Assembly: GCA_041747435.1 (NCBI GenBank)
Contig: JBGTFE010000095.1
Location: 1-44,519 of the forward strand
Source of the DNA: JBGTFE01 sp041747435
GTDB lineage: Bacteria; Acidobacteriota; Blastocatellia; Pyrinomonadales; Pyrinomonadaceae
Direction of reading: 5' to 3'
DNA: 44,519 nt
Every line of letters begins with the position of its first letter. The first letter of the stretch is position 1. Position numbers and translations under genes: made by a program. The notes below the pieces were generated by a model. It saw only the letters and a list, made by a program, of their open reading frames with translations. It had not been told where the DNA came from and did no database searches. Positions 8,301 to 14,503 of the stretch are shown piece by piece.

Positions 8301-8427
8301 CAACAATAACCGCGCCAAGACTATCGTAAACCTGTCCTGTAACGCTTCCGGTTTGCTGCGCAAACGCAGCCGATTGAATAAATATTGTAAAAATACCGGT
8401 TAAGATAAATGCTTTTAAGTTTTTCAT
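5392..8427 (-). CDS. Carboxypeptidase-regulatory/TonB-receptor-like outer-membrane protein
   Basis: This 1011-residue protein starts with a signal peptide (MKNLKAFILTG to SAAFA, about 23 residues). A carboxypeptidase-regulatory-like beta domain follows (TGSVTGQVYDSLGAVIVGAN to GLAPGKYTIRVVAP, about residues 25-105), then a plug-like region (ALMALAGPSAGPNGGQIYIDGF), then a long beta-barrel ending in the aromatic terminus QMRFSW. This is the layout of the large TonB-dependent-receptor-like proteins abundant in Acidobacteriota. A glycine/asparagine/arginine-rich stretch (GGGNRGGG repeated) interrupts the barrel about 100 residues before the end. ATG 8427 is preferred over the in-frame codon at 8481, which would overlap the upstream gene and spoil the signal peptide. 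It lies 31 nt behind the DUF5666-like gene, probably in one operon. The ligand is unknown. Confidence 0.85.
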   Translation of the reverse strand: MKNLKAFILTGIFTIFIQSAAFAQQTGSVTGQVYDSLGAVIVGANVIAVDAKAKEKSTVTNGQGAFTISGLAPGKYTIRVVAPKFALYENAEIEVTTGERTELIVAMSVEEVQEEVEVSTDREISTDSDANQSATVLKGKDLEALPDDPDELEAALMALAGPSAGPNGGQIYIDGFTGGRIPPKEAIREIRINQNPFSAEYDRLGFGRIEILTKPGSDKWRGQAFMNFNDESLNSRNPFALNRASSQTRFYGGNLSGPIKKNKSSFFLDVSNREVDNTAIVNALVLNSAFNIVPFREEFTVPNRRLSISPRFDYQLNDSNTLIARYSFTRFTVDNQGIGDLSLPSRGYATTTSEHNVRLTETWIVNPKTINETRFQYEFRNREVEGDNSIPTVSVASAFVGGGAQIGLNFTKDRSWELQNYTTTALGKKNEHSVKFGFRLRGVSVTDRSESNFGGSFTFAGFFAPGDPFDLDADGLVSPIEQYRAKLLGAADARYNPIQFAITTGNPLADVSRFDVGVFVSDDWRVRPDLTLGFGLRYENQTNISSNFNFAPRFSVAWSPGAGGAKQPKTVFRGGIGLFYDRFSENFTLQANRFDGTQQVNFNLSANETDPVRRAAAITLLSQPVFTLNGVTNLPTIAQITAAVPFTSTIRRIANDLKSPYTIQGAVGFERQLPFKTTMAVFYIGSKINNLLRSRNVNAPVCLTANNCAGAVRPIPTLGNVNQYESTGTLDQHQVIVNFRSTMSRNISLFGNYRLGFAKSDSDGAGSFPAYSYDLSDEYGSSFLDIRHNFFIGGSLTLPWAVRVNPFIIARSGAPFNITLGQDLNGDLLFNERPSFAQLNARCNDTGLTNSFCSLNGVSDVNATIPRNYGRGPSFFSVNMNFSRTFGFGGAKKDVAKTDQNPQGGQTTGGGNRGGGNRGGGSGGGNRGGGAVMVGPGGFGGAGSGSDNPYNLTFSIQVSNLLNNVNLNTPIGSLSSSRFGQSTSTAGGFGFGGGGGNSGNRRVELQMRFSW

Positions 8428-8458
8428 ATAATAATTTTTAAACGAGGGAATGAATACT

Positions 8459-9643
8459 CTACGGCAAGCCGCCGCCATCAAGTCCGGGAATTGTGAAACT
8501 CGAATTTGCTCCGCCGCTCTGGCGATTTCCTCCCGCTGCCATCATCTGCTGCTGCGCTTTAATAAATGGTTCAATTCCGGATACCAATTTAATCGCTGTC
8601 ACGCGTTCCATGTTGGCTGCTTTCGAGCTCGAAATGGCGATCATTTCGCCAACCTTTAAATCCCCAACCGCGATGTTCGGAAACCGCTCGAGCATTTCGT
8701 CGAAGCTTCCGCCGCGATTTCCGCCTCCCGGCATTTGATTTGGATTTTGCTGTGGATTCTGTTGAGGCGTCGTCTGGTTTCCCTGCGGTGGACGCATCAC
8801 ATTTCCACCTCCACCCGCCGCCATTGTCTGCGCCATTGCCATCCTTTGAGCCATTTCAGCCGGAAATTGTTTTAAAAGGGAGGTTTTTTTGACCACGATC
8901 GTAACATCCTTTTTTGTTTGAAAGTCGTTGATCACAATTTCGTTTTTCTCGAGATTTACCGCGGTAACTGTCCCTCCGATCGTTTGAAATGCGCCTGTGA
9001 TTATCTTTTCGCCTTTAAGATTCGCCCCGTCCGCGCTTTTATCCCCGAGTGCGCGAATTGAATCGCCGATCGCGATCTCGAGAAAAGAACTCGGCGCCGC
9101 TTCGTTAAAATTTTCAGAATCGGGCGCGTATCGCAAGAACGAGGCATCCGATTTAGGCGTTAGAATGGTCGTTTTTGAACCCATTAGCCCCGGAGTTGTC
9201 ACCGTAATTTCTTTTGTCAGTTGGTTGAGCGCCGTAACACGCCCGGTAACACCGCGCACGCGCCATTCTTCGCGTTCTTTTGCCTGCTTTTGAGAAATGT
9301 CGGACTTCGTGATCAAATAGATCGCTTTTGCCGGAATACTCTTCTTATCGTCGGAAACCATTCCGGTTACAAGAATTTTGTCACCGATGGCTATCTCCGC
9401 AAAATTCGAAGCGATCGCCGCTTTAAGACTTGGATTGTCCGGCGGGACGCGTTTGTATTCGGTCTTTTCAAATAGGACCACATCGATCGCTCCGTCTTTT
9501 GTCAGGAGCACGATCTTTTCCGCGGAAACGGAGGTAACATCGCCGCCCGCGAAATTTACTTTGATACCGACATCAGCCGACTGCGCAAAACAAAGACTTG
9601 CGAATACGGCAAAAAAGAAAGATAAAGATAAAATTTTTCGCAT
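8459..9643 (-). CDS. Secreted DUF5666-like repeat protein
   Basis: This 394-residue protein has a signal peptide ending SLCFA before QSADV. Three beta-rich modules follow, each with a G-x-V-T-x-(V/L) start and a later (E/D)IAIGD or VGDLKVGE phrase: GGDVTSVSAEKIVLL with FAEIAIGDKILVTG, GRVTALNQLTKEITV with FLEIAIGDSIRALG, and GGTVTAVNLEKNEIV with DLKVGEMIAISS. Such repeats fit the DUF5666 family of small beta-barrels. A Q/N/P-rich linker precedes the last part, and GGGNRGGS and GGNRQSGG motifs match the Gly-rich stretch of the next gene. It lies in one apparent operon with the outer-membrane protein. The function is unknown, and a surface partner role is inferred from context. Confidence 0.75.
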   Translation of the reverse strand: MRKILSLSFFFAVFASLCFAQSADVGIKVNFAGGDVTSVSAEKIVLLTKDGAIDVVLFEKTEYKRVPPDNPSLKAAIASNFAEIAIGDKILVTGMVSDDKKSIPAKAIYLITKSDISQKQAKEREEWRVRGVTGRVTALNQLTKEITVTTPGLMGSKTTILTPKSDASFLRYAPDSENFNEAAPSSFLEIAIGDSIRALGDKSADGANLKGEKIITGAFQTIGGTVTAVNLEKNEIVINDFQTKKDVTIVVKKTSLLKQFPAEMAQRMAMAQTMAAGGGGNVMRPPQGNQTTPQQNPQQNPNQMPGGGNRGGSFDEMLERFPNIAVGDLKVGEMIAISSSKAANMERVTAIKLVSGIEPFIKAQQQMMAAGGNRQSGGANSSFTIPGLDGGGLP

Positions 9644-9813
9644 TTCAAATACTCTCTGGAAAGGTTGAATTTTACTACTATACGCTACCGCAAAAATATT
9701 GTTCGCCTTTAAATGACTCTTATAAAGACGTTTATTATACGTAAAAGGTTTACAGCTTTTTGTAAAGTTTTGTAAGTATTTTCGACCGAAACAGATGCTT
9801 GGGCAACAACGTT

Positions 9814-10782
9814 TTAGACTTCCTTTGCGCTATGCCAACTACTTCCGCGCGCCGTAAGGACAAGACCAATGCTGGCAGCGAAAAGCGTCAACAGCGCGAA
9901 AACCCAAACGAACGGTATCGAAAGGAAGATCGACCAGATCAGTACGCCGAGCAAAAGTGCGATCGTTTCCGATTGAAATCGCTCCGGCAAGATTCGCTTT
10001 TGCATCATTTTACCGACAATAACCTGAAGCGCAACGCGTCCAAAAACATAGCTTAACAGGAGCAGAATAAGAGCCATTAAAAAAATGATCGTGCTTAAGT
10101 ATGTTGGTAAAAATTTTATTCCCGTCGCTACAGCAAGTACAGCAACAACAAAACCGAATGAGCCGAAGGCGAACACTTTTAATGTCGAAAGACGGAATCT
10201 TGTAACGCCGCGGCTCACAGCTCCGGGCGAAATCGTGGTCAACGCAAGCGAAATTACGAACCAAAAGAGTACGGATAAGACGCGCTGCGCGACAAATGAC
10301 CAGGAAATCGTCGGCGAAAACAAACTCGCCGGATTCTGTGCAAAATCACGGATCTCTTCTTCGAAGACGGCAAGCACTACGGTTTCCTTTTCCGCGTTTC
10401 GCAGCGGATTTTTATCTTCAGCTGAATATGTTCCGCCGAGCACCGTCACGTCGCCGCCGATAAATGCGTTTTCTTTCTGCGTGACGTTTCCGCCGACTAC
10501 ACCGACGTCGCCGCTTACGCTGCCTTCGATGATGACATTTCCGCCGACCGATAAGACTTCCTTCGCATGTTTCTTGATAATAACCGTTTTGCCAAAAGCA
10601 ATTATCTCCATTTCAGGCGCGTCTTCGACTACGAATGTGGTGTCATCAGGCTGCGAAAAAGTCGGTTCGGTGCCGATCACAGCGAGAGTTGCGGACAGGA
10701 CGAGAGCGAATCCCAAAATTACTTGTAAAAATCGGGTTTGCGGTTCGAAACTGAATGCTGTTCGTGTAGCTGTATCAATCAC
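9814..10782 (-). CDS. Bactofilin-like/polymer-forming membrane protein
   Basis: This 322-residue protein has an N-terminal hydrophobic segment (VILGFALVLSATLAVIG). A short run of beta-helix-like repeats follows (VLSVGGNVIIEGSVSGDVGVVGG, then AFIGGDVTVLGG), of the type seen in bactofilins and related polymer-forming proteins. The C-terminal half has four or more membrane spans (for example VLFWFVISLALTTI and LSTIIFLMALILLLLSYVFG). The start is GTG at 10782, with CGGGAAAA just upstream and 10 nt after the anti-sigma factor stop. It is the last gene of the sigma/anti-sigma operon, which suggests it belongs to the envelope-stress output or control of that system. The exact role is unknown. Confidence 0.7.
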   Translation of the reverse strand: MIDTATRTAFSFEPQTRFLQVILGFALVLSATLAVIGTEPTFSQPDDTTFVVEDAPEMEIIAFGKTVIIKKHAKEVLSVGGNVIIEGSVSGDVGVVGGNVTQKENAFIGGDVTVLGGTYSAEDKNPLRNAEKETVVLAVFEEEIRDFAQNPASLFSPTISWSFVAQRVLSVLFWFVISLALTTISPGAVSRGVTRFRLSTLKVFAFGSFGFVVAVLAVATGIKFLPTYLSTIIFLMALILLLLSYVFGRVALQVIVGKMMQKRILPERFQSETIALLLGVLIWSIFLSIPFVWVFALLTLFAASIGLVLTARGSSWHSAKEV

Positions 10783-10792
10783 TTTTCCCGAG

Positions 10793-11362
10793 TTATGCGC
10801 GTTTATATCGTGTGATCAAGCGCGAAAGAGTTAAAAAGGAAACAAAAAAAACGACGGCGATAAGTAAAAATGAAACCACCGAGCCAAATACGATCTGATT
10901 GCTCAGAGAGCGCAGAATTATAGTGACTCCAACCGTCACATCATAAACGAAATGAAGCAAGAACGAGCCGGCGACGGCAATTTTTTCCGCAATTGTTCCG
11001 ACAGTTCCAAAAAGCGCCTGCGTCTCACCGCCAATGACAAAAAGAAGAAACAAACCCGTGCAAACGAAAAAAGCCATTCGCCGCTCTCGCGGACGCCGCA
11101 ATCCGCTGACGTTGCTTTCCGCTTTTGCCACAACGACTTTTGTAAAATCCGCTGGCAGATCGATCTCGTCTTTTGCCGGACGAAACGAGTCCAGCGCGCA
11201 GAGCAGTTGTTTCTGTGAATTCAATTCTTCCGAACAAGTGCCGCAAACCGCGAAATGCATTTCCAGACCGAGTTCCTCGCGCGGCGAGATCTCCCCGTCG
11301 ATGTATGCCGCGATCTCATCGCGCGGGCAAGCTCGGACAGATTTTGCGGTTTGCTCTTTCAT
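10793..11362 (-). CDS. Zinc-finger anti-sigma factor (zf-HC2)
   Basis: The 189-residue protein begins with CPRDEIAAYIDGEISPREE and continues to HFAVCGTC, giving the H-xxx-C-xx-C zinc site of anti-sigma domains, preceded by a Cys near residue 12. Three hydrophobic spans follow (VCTGLFLLFVIGG, the LLHFVYDVTVGVTIIL region, and VVSFLLIAVVFFVSFL). The N-terminal domain should bind the ECF sigma factor at the membrane. It is encoded two genes downstream of that sigma factor, with the DUF4870 gene between, and starts 1 nt after that gene. Release by proteolysis or redox change cannot be judged from sequence. Confidence 0.88.
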   Translation of the reverse strand: MKEQTAKSVRACPRDEIAAYIDGEISPREELGLEMHFAVCGTCSEELNSQKQLLCALDSFRPAKDEIDLPADFTKVVVAKAESNVSGLRRPRERRMAFFVCTGLFLLFVIGGETQALFGTVGTIAEKIAVAGSFLLHFVYDVTVGVTIILRSLSNQIVFGSVVSFLLIAVVFFVSFLTLSRLITRYKRA

Positions 11363-11363
11363 T

Positions 11364-11738
11364 CTACTTGATAAATTTTATTGTCAGAGGATATTCCCAA
11401 AACTCACCGTTATTGGCTTTCATCGCGCCGATTATCGGAAAGATGATTCCGATCAGACCGACAATCGGAAGCAGCAGCAAGCCGATCAGTACGATCAGAA
11501 GTACAATGCTGATAATGCCGTAAATCGTGAGCGAAATCATAAAATTAACGACCATTTTGCCATGCGCATCGAGCGCCGGCATTTTATCTTTCTGCGTCTG
11601 CCACAAAACTATCGGCAAAATGATCCCAATAGGAAACAGAATGATATTGGCAAGCTGCGACAGGTGCAAAAACAAACCCATTTGTTTTTCTTCAGCTGTT
11701 TGCAGAGACATCTGCGGGCTATATTGCATATTTTGCAT
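11364..11738 (-). CDS. DUF4870 membrane protein
   Basis: This 124-residue protein has the DUF4870/Tic20-like layout: EEKQMGLFLHLSQLANIILFPIGIILPIVLW, then the phrase ALDAHGKMVVNFMISLTIYG, then a last span rich in I, L and G. A cytoplasmic start with two hairpin-like membrane pairs is likely. The AAGGAG Shine-Dalgarno sequence before its ATG overlaps the sigma factor stop region, and the next gene begins 1 nt after its stop. Its place between a sigma factor and its anti-sigma factor suggests a shared envelope-stress function, which is inference. Confidence 0.8.
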   Translation of the reverse strand: MQNMQYSPQMSLQTAEEKQMGLFLHLSQLANIILFPIGIILPIVLWQTQKDKMPALDAHGKMVVNFMISLTIYGIISIVLLIVLIGLLLLPIVGLIGIIFPIIGAMKANNGEFWEYPLTIKFIK

Positions 11739-11749
11739 AATTTTTCTCC

Positions 11750-12355
11750 TTAAATTCCCGTAAATCCGCGCTCGAAAAATATCTCACGCATCATTTCCCT
11801 TGCCCGGAATAATCGATTTTTTACCGTTCCGAGCGGAAGATTTGTTATCTCTGCGATTTCGTCATAACTCAGATCCTGCGAATGTCGGAGAAGGATCAGT
11901 TCGCGATAGACCGCCGGCAGACATTTGACCACCGCTTCGATCTCCGTTCGCCATTCGCTTCGTTCGCGGTCCTGTTCGGGCGTCGGTCGCGGGCTTTCAA
12001 TTTGCAATTGGTAGCTTCCGTCCTCGTTTTCAGCTTCGATGCTTTGCTCGTTCACCGAATGCCGACGCATATGATCGATCGCGGCATTGTGCGAAATGCG
12101 GTAAAGCCACGTCGAAAATTTATAGTCCGAACTATAGCGCGCGAGCGAATTATAGACCTTGATAAAAACTTCCTGCGTGACGTCGAGCGCTGCATCGTAA
12201 TCGTTCAGCATTCGGTAGACATATCCGGTGATCGGACGCTGATAACGCCGGACGAGTTCTTCAAACGAATCCTCGCGTCCGCCGATCGCCGTTTCGATAA
12301 GCTCGCCATCCGTCAGAGTTTTTATTTTTTCCAGCGCAATTGCGTGTGACATCAT
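11750..12355 (-). CDS. ECF RNA polymerase sigma factor
   Basis: The protein has 201 residues and two sigma domains. Region 2 spans about 34-98 (LVRRYQRPITGYVYRML, the DVTQEVFIKVY core-binding stretch, FSTWLYRISHNAAIDHMRR). Region 4 spans about 140-190 (LPAVYRELILLRHSQDLSYDEIA and the helix-turn-helix LPLGTVKNRLFRARE). This is the RpoE-like extracytoplasmic-function class. It heads an operon with a DUF4870 protein, a zinc-finger anti-sigma factor and a bactofilin-like protein, which fits an envelope-stress regulator. The upstream spacer (12356-12417) is AT-rich and holds a TGAAAC-like element that could be part of an autoregulated promoter, but this is weak. Confidence 0.93.
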   Translation of the reverse strand: MMSHAIALEKIKTLTDGELIETAIGGREDSFEELVRRYQRPITGYVYRMLNDYDAALDVTQEVFIKVYNSLARYSSDYKFSTWLYRISHNAAIDHMRRHSVNEQSIEAENEDGSYQLQIESPRPTPEQDRERSEWRTEIEAVVKCLPAVYRELILLRHSQDLSYDEIAEITNLPLGTVKNRLFRAREMMREIFFERGFTGI

Positions 12356-12417
12356 TTTCGAGAGATACTACGGTATTGTTTACGAAATTGTTTCAAAGCG
12401 CAAGCCGGAAAAAGTAA

Positions 12418-12453
12418 GAAATGAGAACCGAGTTTCGTCGATTCTCATTTTTT
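12418..12453 (-). terminator. Terminator of the secretion/pilus operon
   Basis: AAATGAGAA and TTCTCATTT form a 9-bp stem with a 14-nt loop. On the minus strand a T-rich stretch follows after a few bases. It lies about 25 nt past the pilM stop and upstream of the sigma factor start. Confidence 0.6.
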
Positions 12454-12474
12454 GATCACTGCGTTGAAAGAATT

Positions 12475-13410
12475 TTATTTCCAGCCGAGGGTGGCGAGTC
12501 CGGCGGGCGCGGCAAGATCGTCGAAACTCAGATCCTGAACCGGCAAATACAAACCGACGTCTTCCGGGCGCAAAATATTCAGCGTTTTTCCGAGCGCCTC
12601 GTTGGCGATTTCCTTGAGTTTTGCGGGAACAAAATCTCTACCGATAACAAGAAGTTTCTCCAGAAAGTTCGCGCTCGAATCGTCAGCCAAACGATCCCGA
12701 TAGAACATCAGCAGGCGATATATCTCGTCGTCTCGCTCGCTTTCCGTGCAAGTTACGCTGCGCACGACCGTCGGCTCATCGGCTCTCAGGATAAAAGCGG
12801 TGAAGCCGCTGTTTTGTGAGCTTAAAAGAAGCGAATCTCCGCGGTTTTTCGCGTCCGCCAACCATTTCGCCTCGCTCACGGCGCGCGGCAGGATCAATCC
12901 CGCGTGCCAGCCCTGCATTTCAAACAAAGTTTCATATTCGTCGATAACGCTGAGTTTCACCGCCGTAGCGAAATAGCGGGATTTTCCGGACGGATCGGGC
13001 GAGATCTTTCGGCGGGAGATACGAAGCGCTCCCGCGGAAACGCCGAACGTGTTTTCTGCCTTCCAATCCAGAATCTCTGCAAGCTCGCCGCTTGACGATG
13101 GTTCGGTTTCGAGCGTAAGGATCGCGGTTCTAGCCGCGCTGCTCGGCAGCGAAACAGACCAGCGCTTTTGATTTTGAAGACCGGCTTTTGTGACTACTTC
13201 GTCCAGGAAAACAGACATTTCGTCCGGACTCGAAATATTTTGCTCCGTAAAGCTGGGCGTGAGAAGATGCGCTGGCAAAACAAGGGTTGCCGCCTGTTTA
13301 ATGCCGAACTGCCCTCTGCCTTCCTTTTGCAAGGCAAGCGCGGTAATATTTTCCTCCTCCAACCCGAGTGCGGCCTTCGGATAATTTGGTTGTATCAAGC
13401 CTTCTAACAT
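12475..13410 (-). CDS. pilM: PilM-like assembly protein
   Basis: This 311-residue protein has the actin-like PilM/GspL layout: an N-terminal strand pair (AALGLEEENITALAL), a central RWSVSLPSSAARTAILTLE, LAEILDWKAENTFG, and the terminal phrase DLAAPAGLATLGWK, matching the end of PilM, where the final glycine-rich strand lies. PilM sits on the cytoplasmic face and links the inner-membrane PilN/PilO pair to the motor. No PilN, PilO or PilP follows here, since the operon ends after this gene. It starts 2 nt after the second pseudopilin stop. The ATP-site motifs are degenerate by eye, so nucleotide binding is uncertain. Confidence 0.8.
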   Translation of the reverse strand: MLEGLIQPNYPKAALGLEEENITALALQKEGRGQFGIKQAATLVLPAHLLTPSFTEQNISSPDEMSVFLDEVVTKAGLQNQKRWSVSLPSSAARTAILTLETEPSSSGELAEILDWKAENTFGVSAGALRISRRKISPDPSGKSRYFATAVKLSVIDEYETLFEMQGWHAGLILPRAVSEAKWLADAKNRGDSLLLSSQNSGFTAFILRADEPTVVRSVTCTESERDDEIYRLLMFYRDRLADDSSANFLEKLLVIGRDFVPAKLKEIANEALGKTLNILRPEDVGLYLPVQDLSFDDLAAPAGLATLGWK

Positions 13411-13412
13411 AT

Positions 13413-13808
13413 CTAATATTCGCTGTAGCTCTTCCCGCTGCTATCCTCGCCTTCGGCAAGACTTTTGACATCCTTCAACCCCTGCGCGCCGTCCGTGGAA
13501 TTCGGATCTTCGCCAACGACCTCACTCCATGTTGCCGATTCGGTTATAGGATCGATCGGCGTCTCGCGCAGGTATTCGGCGCTTTTCAGATCTTCGAGCG
13601 ATTGCGGAAGTTTTCCTTTATCGGCACCGTATTGATCGATCGCGCGCCGCATTTGCCACAGATTCTCCGCCAGAACCGTTTCGCGGGCGTGTTGAACGCT
13701 TCGCTGATACGTCGGTAGCGCAACCGATAGCAAAATGACCAGGATGAACATCGCCAGCATCAACTCGAGCAGCGAAAATCCTTTTTGATTTGAAAGCTTA
13801 CCAATCAC
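13413..13808 (-). CDS. Pseudopilin (GspG/type IV pilin-like), second of a pair
   Basis: The prepilin signal is VIGKLSNQKG followed by FSLLELMLAMFILVILL, so cleavage after G10 leaves N-methylated Phe at +1 and Glu at +5. Past the helix, LPQSLEDLKSAEYLRETPIDPITESATW has the DP-containing motif of GspG-type pseudopilins. The start is GTG at 13808, chosen because GGAGAA lies 7 nt upstream (13816-13821) and it gives a normal short leader. A farther ATG at 13889 would give an atypical 37-residue leader. It overlaps the end of the previous gene by 11 bp. The mature protein would be about 121 residues. Confidence 0.88.
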   Translation of the reverse strand: MIGKLSNQKGFSLLELMLAMFILVILLSVALPTYQRSVQHARETVLAENLWQMRRAIDQYGADKGKLPQSLEDLKSAEYLRETPIDPITESATWSEVVGEDPNSTDGAQGLKDVKSLAEGEDSSGKSYSEY

Positions 13809-14502
13809 TATACTTTTCTCCGTTAAATCCTTCTGCGTCGGAGCGCGAACGCACATCGAAGACATTAATATTATCCCAACTTCCCGCATCTCCGGATTGA
13901 TAAGATGAACGCAAACTCCAATTCGATTCTCCGGTCATCGGATCGACCGGCATTTCGCGTAAATAAACTTTGGTCTTGTCATCGGTTTCGCCCGGTTCGC
14001 CAAAAACGACCGTCGTTTTATCGTTGCCGAGACCGCCGCCGCCGCGCACATTTAATCCGCGCGGTTTAACTCTTACGCCTTCAACGAGAATTTCCAAACT
14101 CGGCGGATATCGATCAAGATTTTCCGTGTCGAAAATGGTGCAGTCGTCAATGACAACTCGGCTTCGCGGATCGGCGGGAATATTCGTACCGCCCGTTATA
14201 TTTGCGGTTTCATTTGAGATAGCGCCGAGCGGGCACGCTCCGATTGAATCGCGTTTGAATTCATCGATCGCATTCCGAATATCGCGCAGAGTCTCCCGCA
14301 AGCGCATTTCCTTTTGGCTTTTAACCGCGTTCTGAGCAAGCGGAATCGTCCCCATCACGAGGATCGAGAGAACGGAGAGCGTAATGATCAGCTCGAGCAA
14401 AGTGAAGCCGGATCGACGCGCAAACACGGCGACGCGGCGACGCGGCGATTTTTGTCTCCGTGTCTCTGTGTCTCCATGTCTGGGTACCGTTCGCAATTTC
14501 AT
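13798..14502 (-). CDS. Pseudopilin with repeat-derived leader
   Basis: This 234-residue protein has the prepilin site RRSG followed by FTLLELIITLSVLSILVMG, with Glu at +5. The mature part has IRNAIDEFKRDSIGACPLG, a cysteine pair (ACPLG and DDCTIF) that could form a disulfide, and the DP motif YLREMPVDPMTGESNW shared with the next pseudopilin. The leader is about 33 residues, far longer than usual. Residues 8-26 come from two period-8 repeats (CGGAGACA and CGCCGCGT), giving HGDTETRRQ and RRRVAVF. The gene begins 1 nt after the secretin stop. A later internal start would shorten the leader, but no good codon or ribosome-binding site was seen. Confidence 0.85.
   Translation of the reverse strand: MKLRTVPRHGDTETRRQKSPRRRVAVFARRSGFTLLELIITLSVLSILVMGTIPLAQNAVKSQKEMRLRETLRDIRNAIDEFKRDSIGACPLGAISNETANITGGTNIPADPRSRVVIDDCTIFDTENLDRYPPSLEILVEGVRVKPRGLNVRGGGGLGNDKTTVVFGEPGETDDKTKVYLREMPVDPMTGESNWSLRSSYQSGDAGSWDNINVFDVRSRSDAEGFNGEKYSDW
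13816..13821 (-). promoter_or_regulatory. Ribosome-binding site that fixes the second pseudopilin start
   Basis: GGAGAA on the minus strand lies 7 nt before GTG 13808, inside the 3' end of the previous pseudopilin gene. It decides the start in favour of the GTG over the in-frame ATG codons farther upstream. Confidence 0.7.
14424..14481. repeat. Period-8 repeats in the pseudopilin leader
   Basis: Two adjoining octamer tracts lie on the plus strand. ACACGGCG, ACGCGGCG and ACGCGGCG occupy 14424-14447. GTCTCCGT, GTCTCTGT and GTCTCCAT occupy 14454-14477, with a partial unit after. They lie wholly inside a coding region, at the N-terminal leader, and belong to the same broad class as the 7-nt repeats elsewhere in the window. 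Confidence 0.7.
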
Positions 14503-14503
14503 C

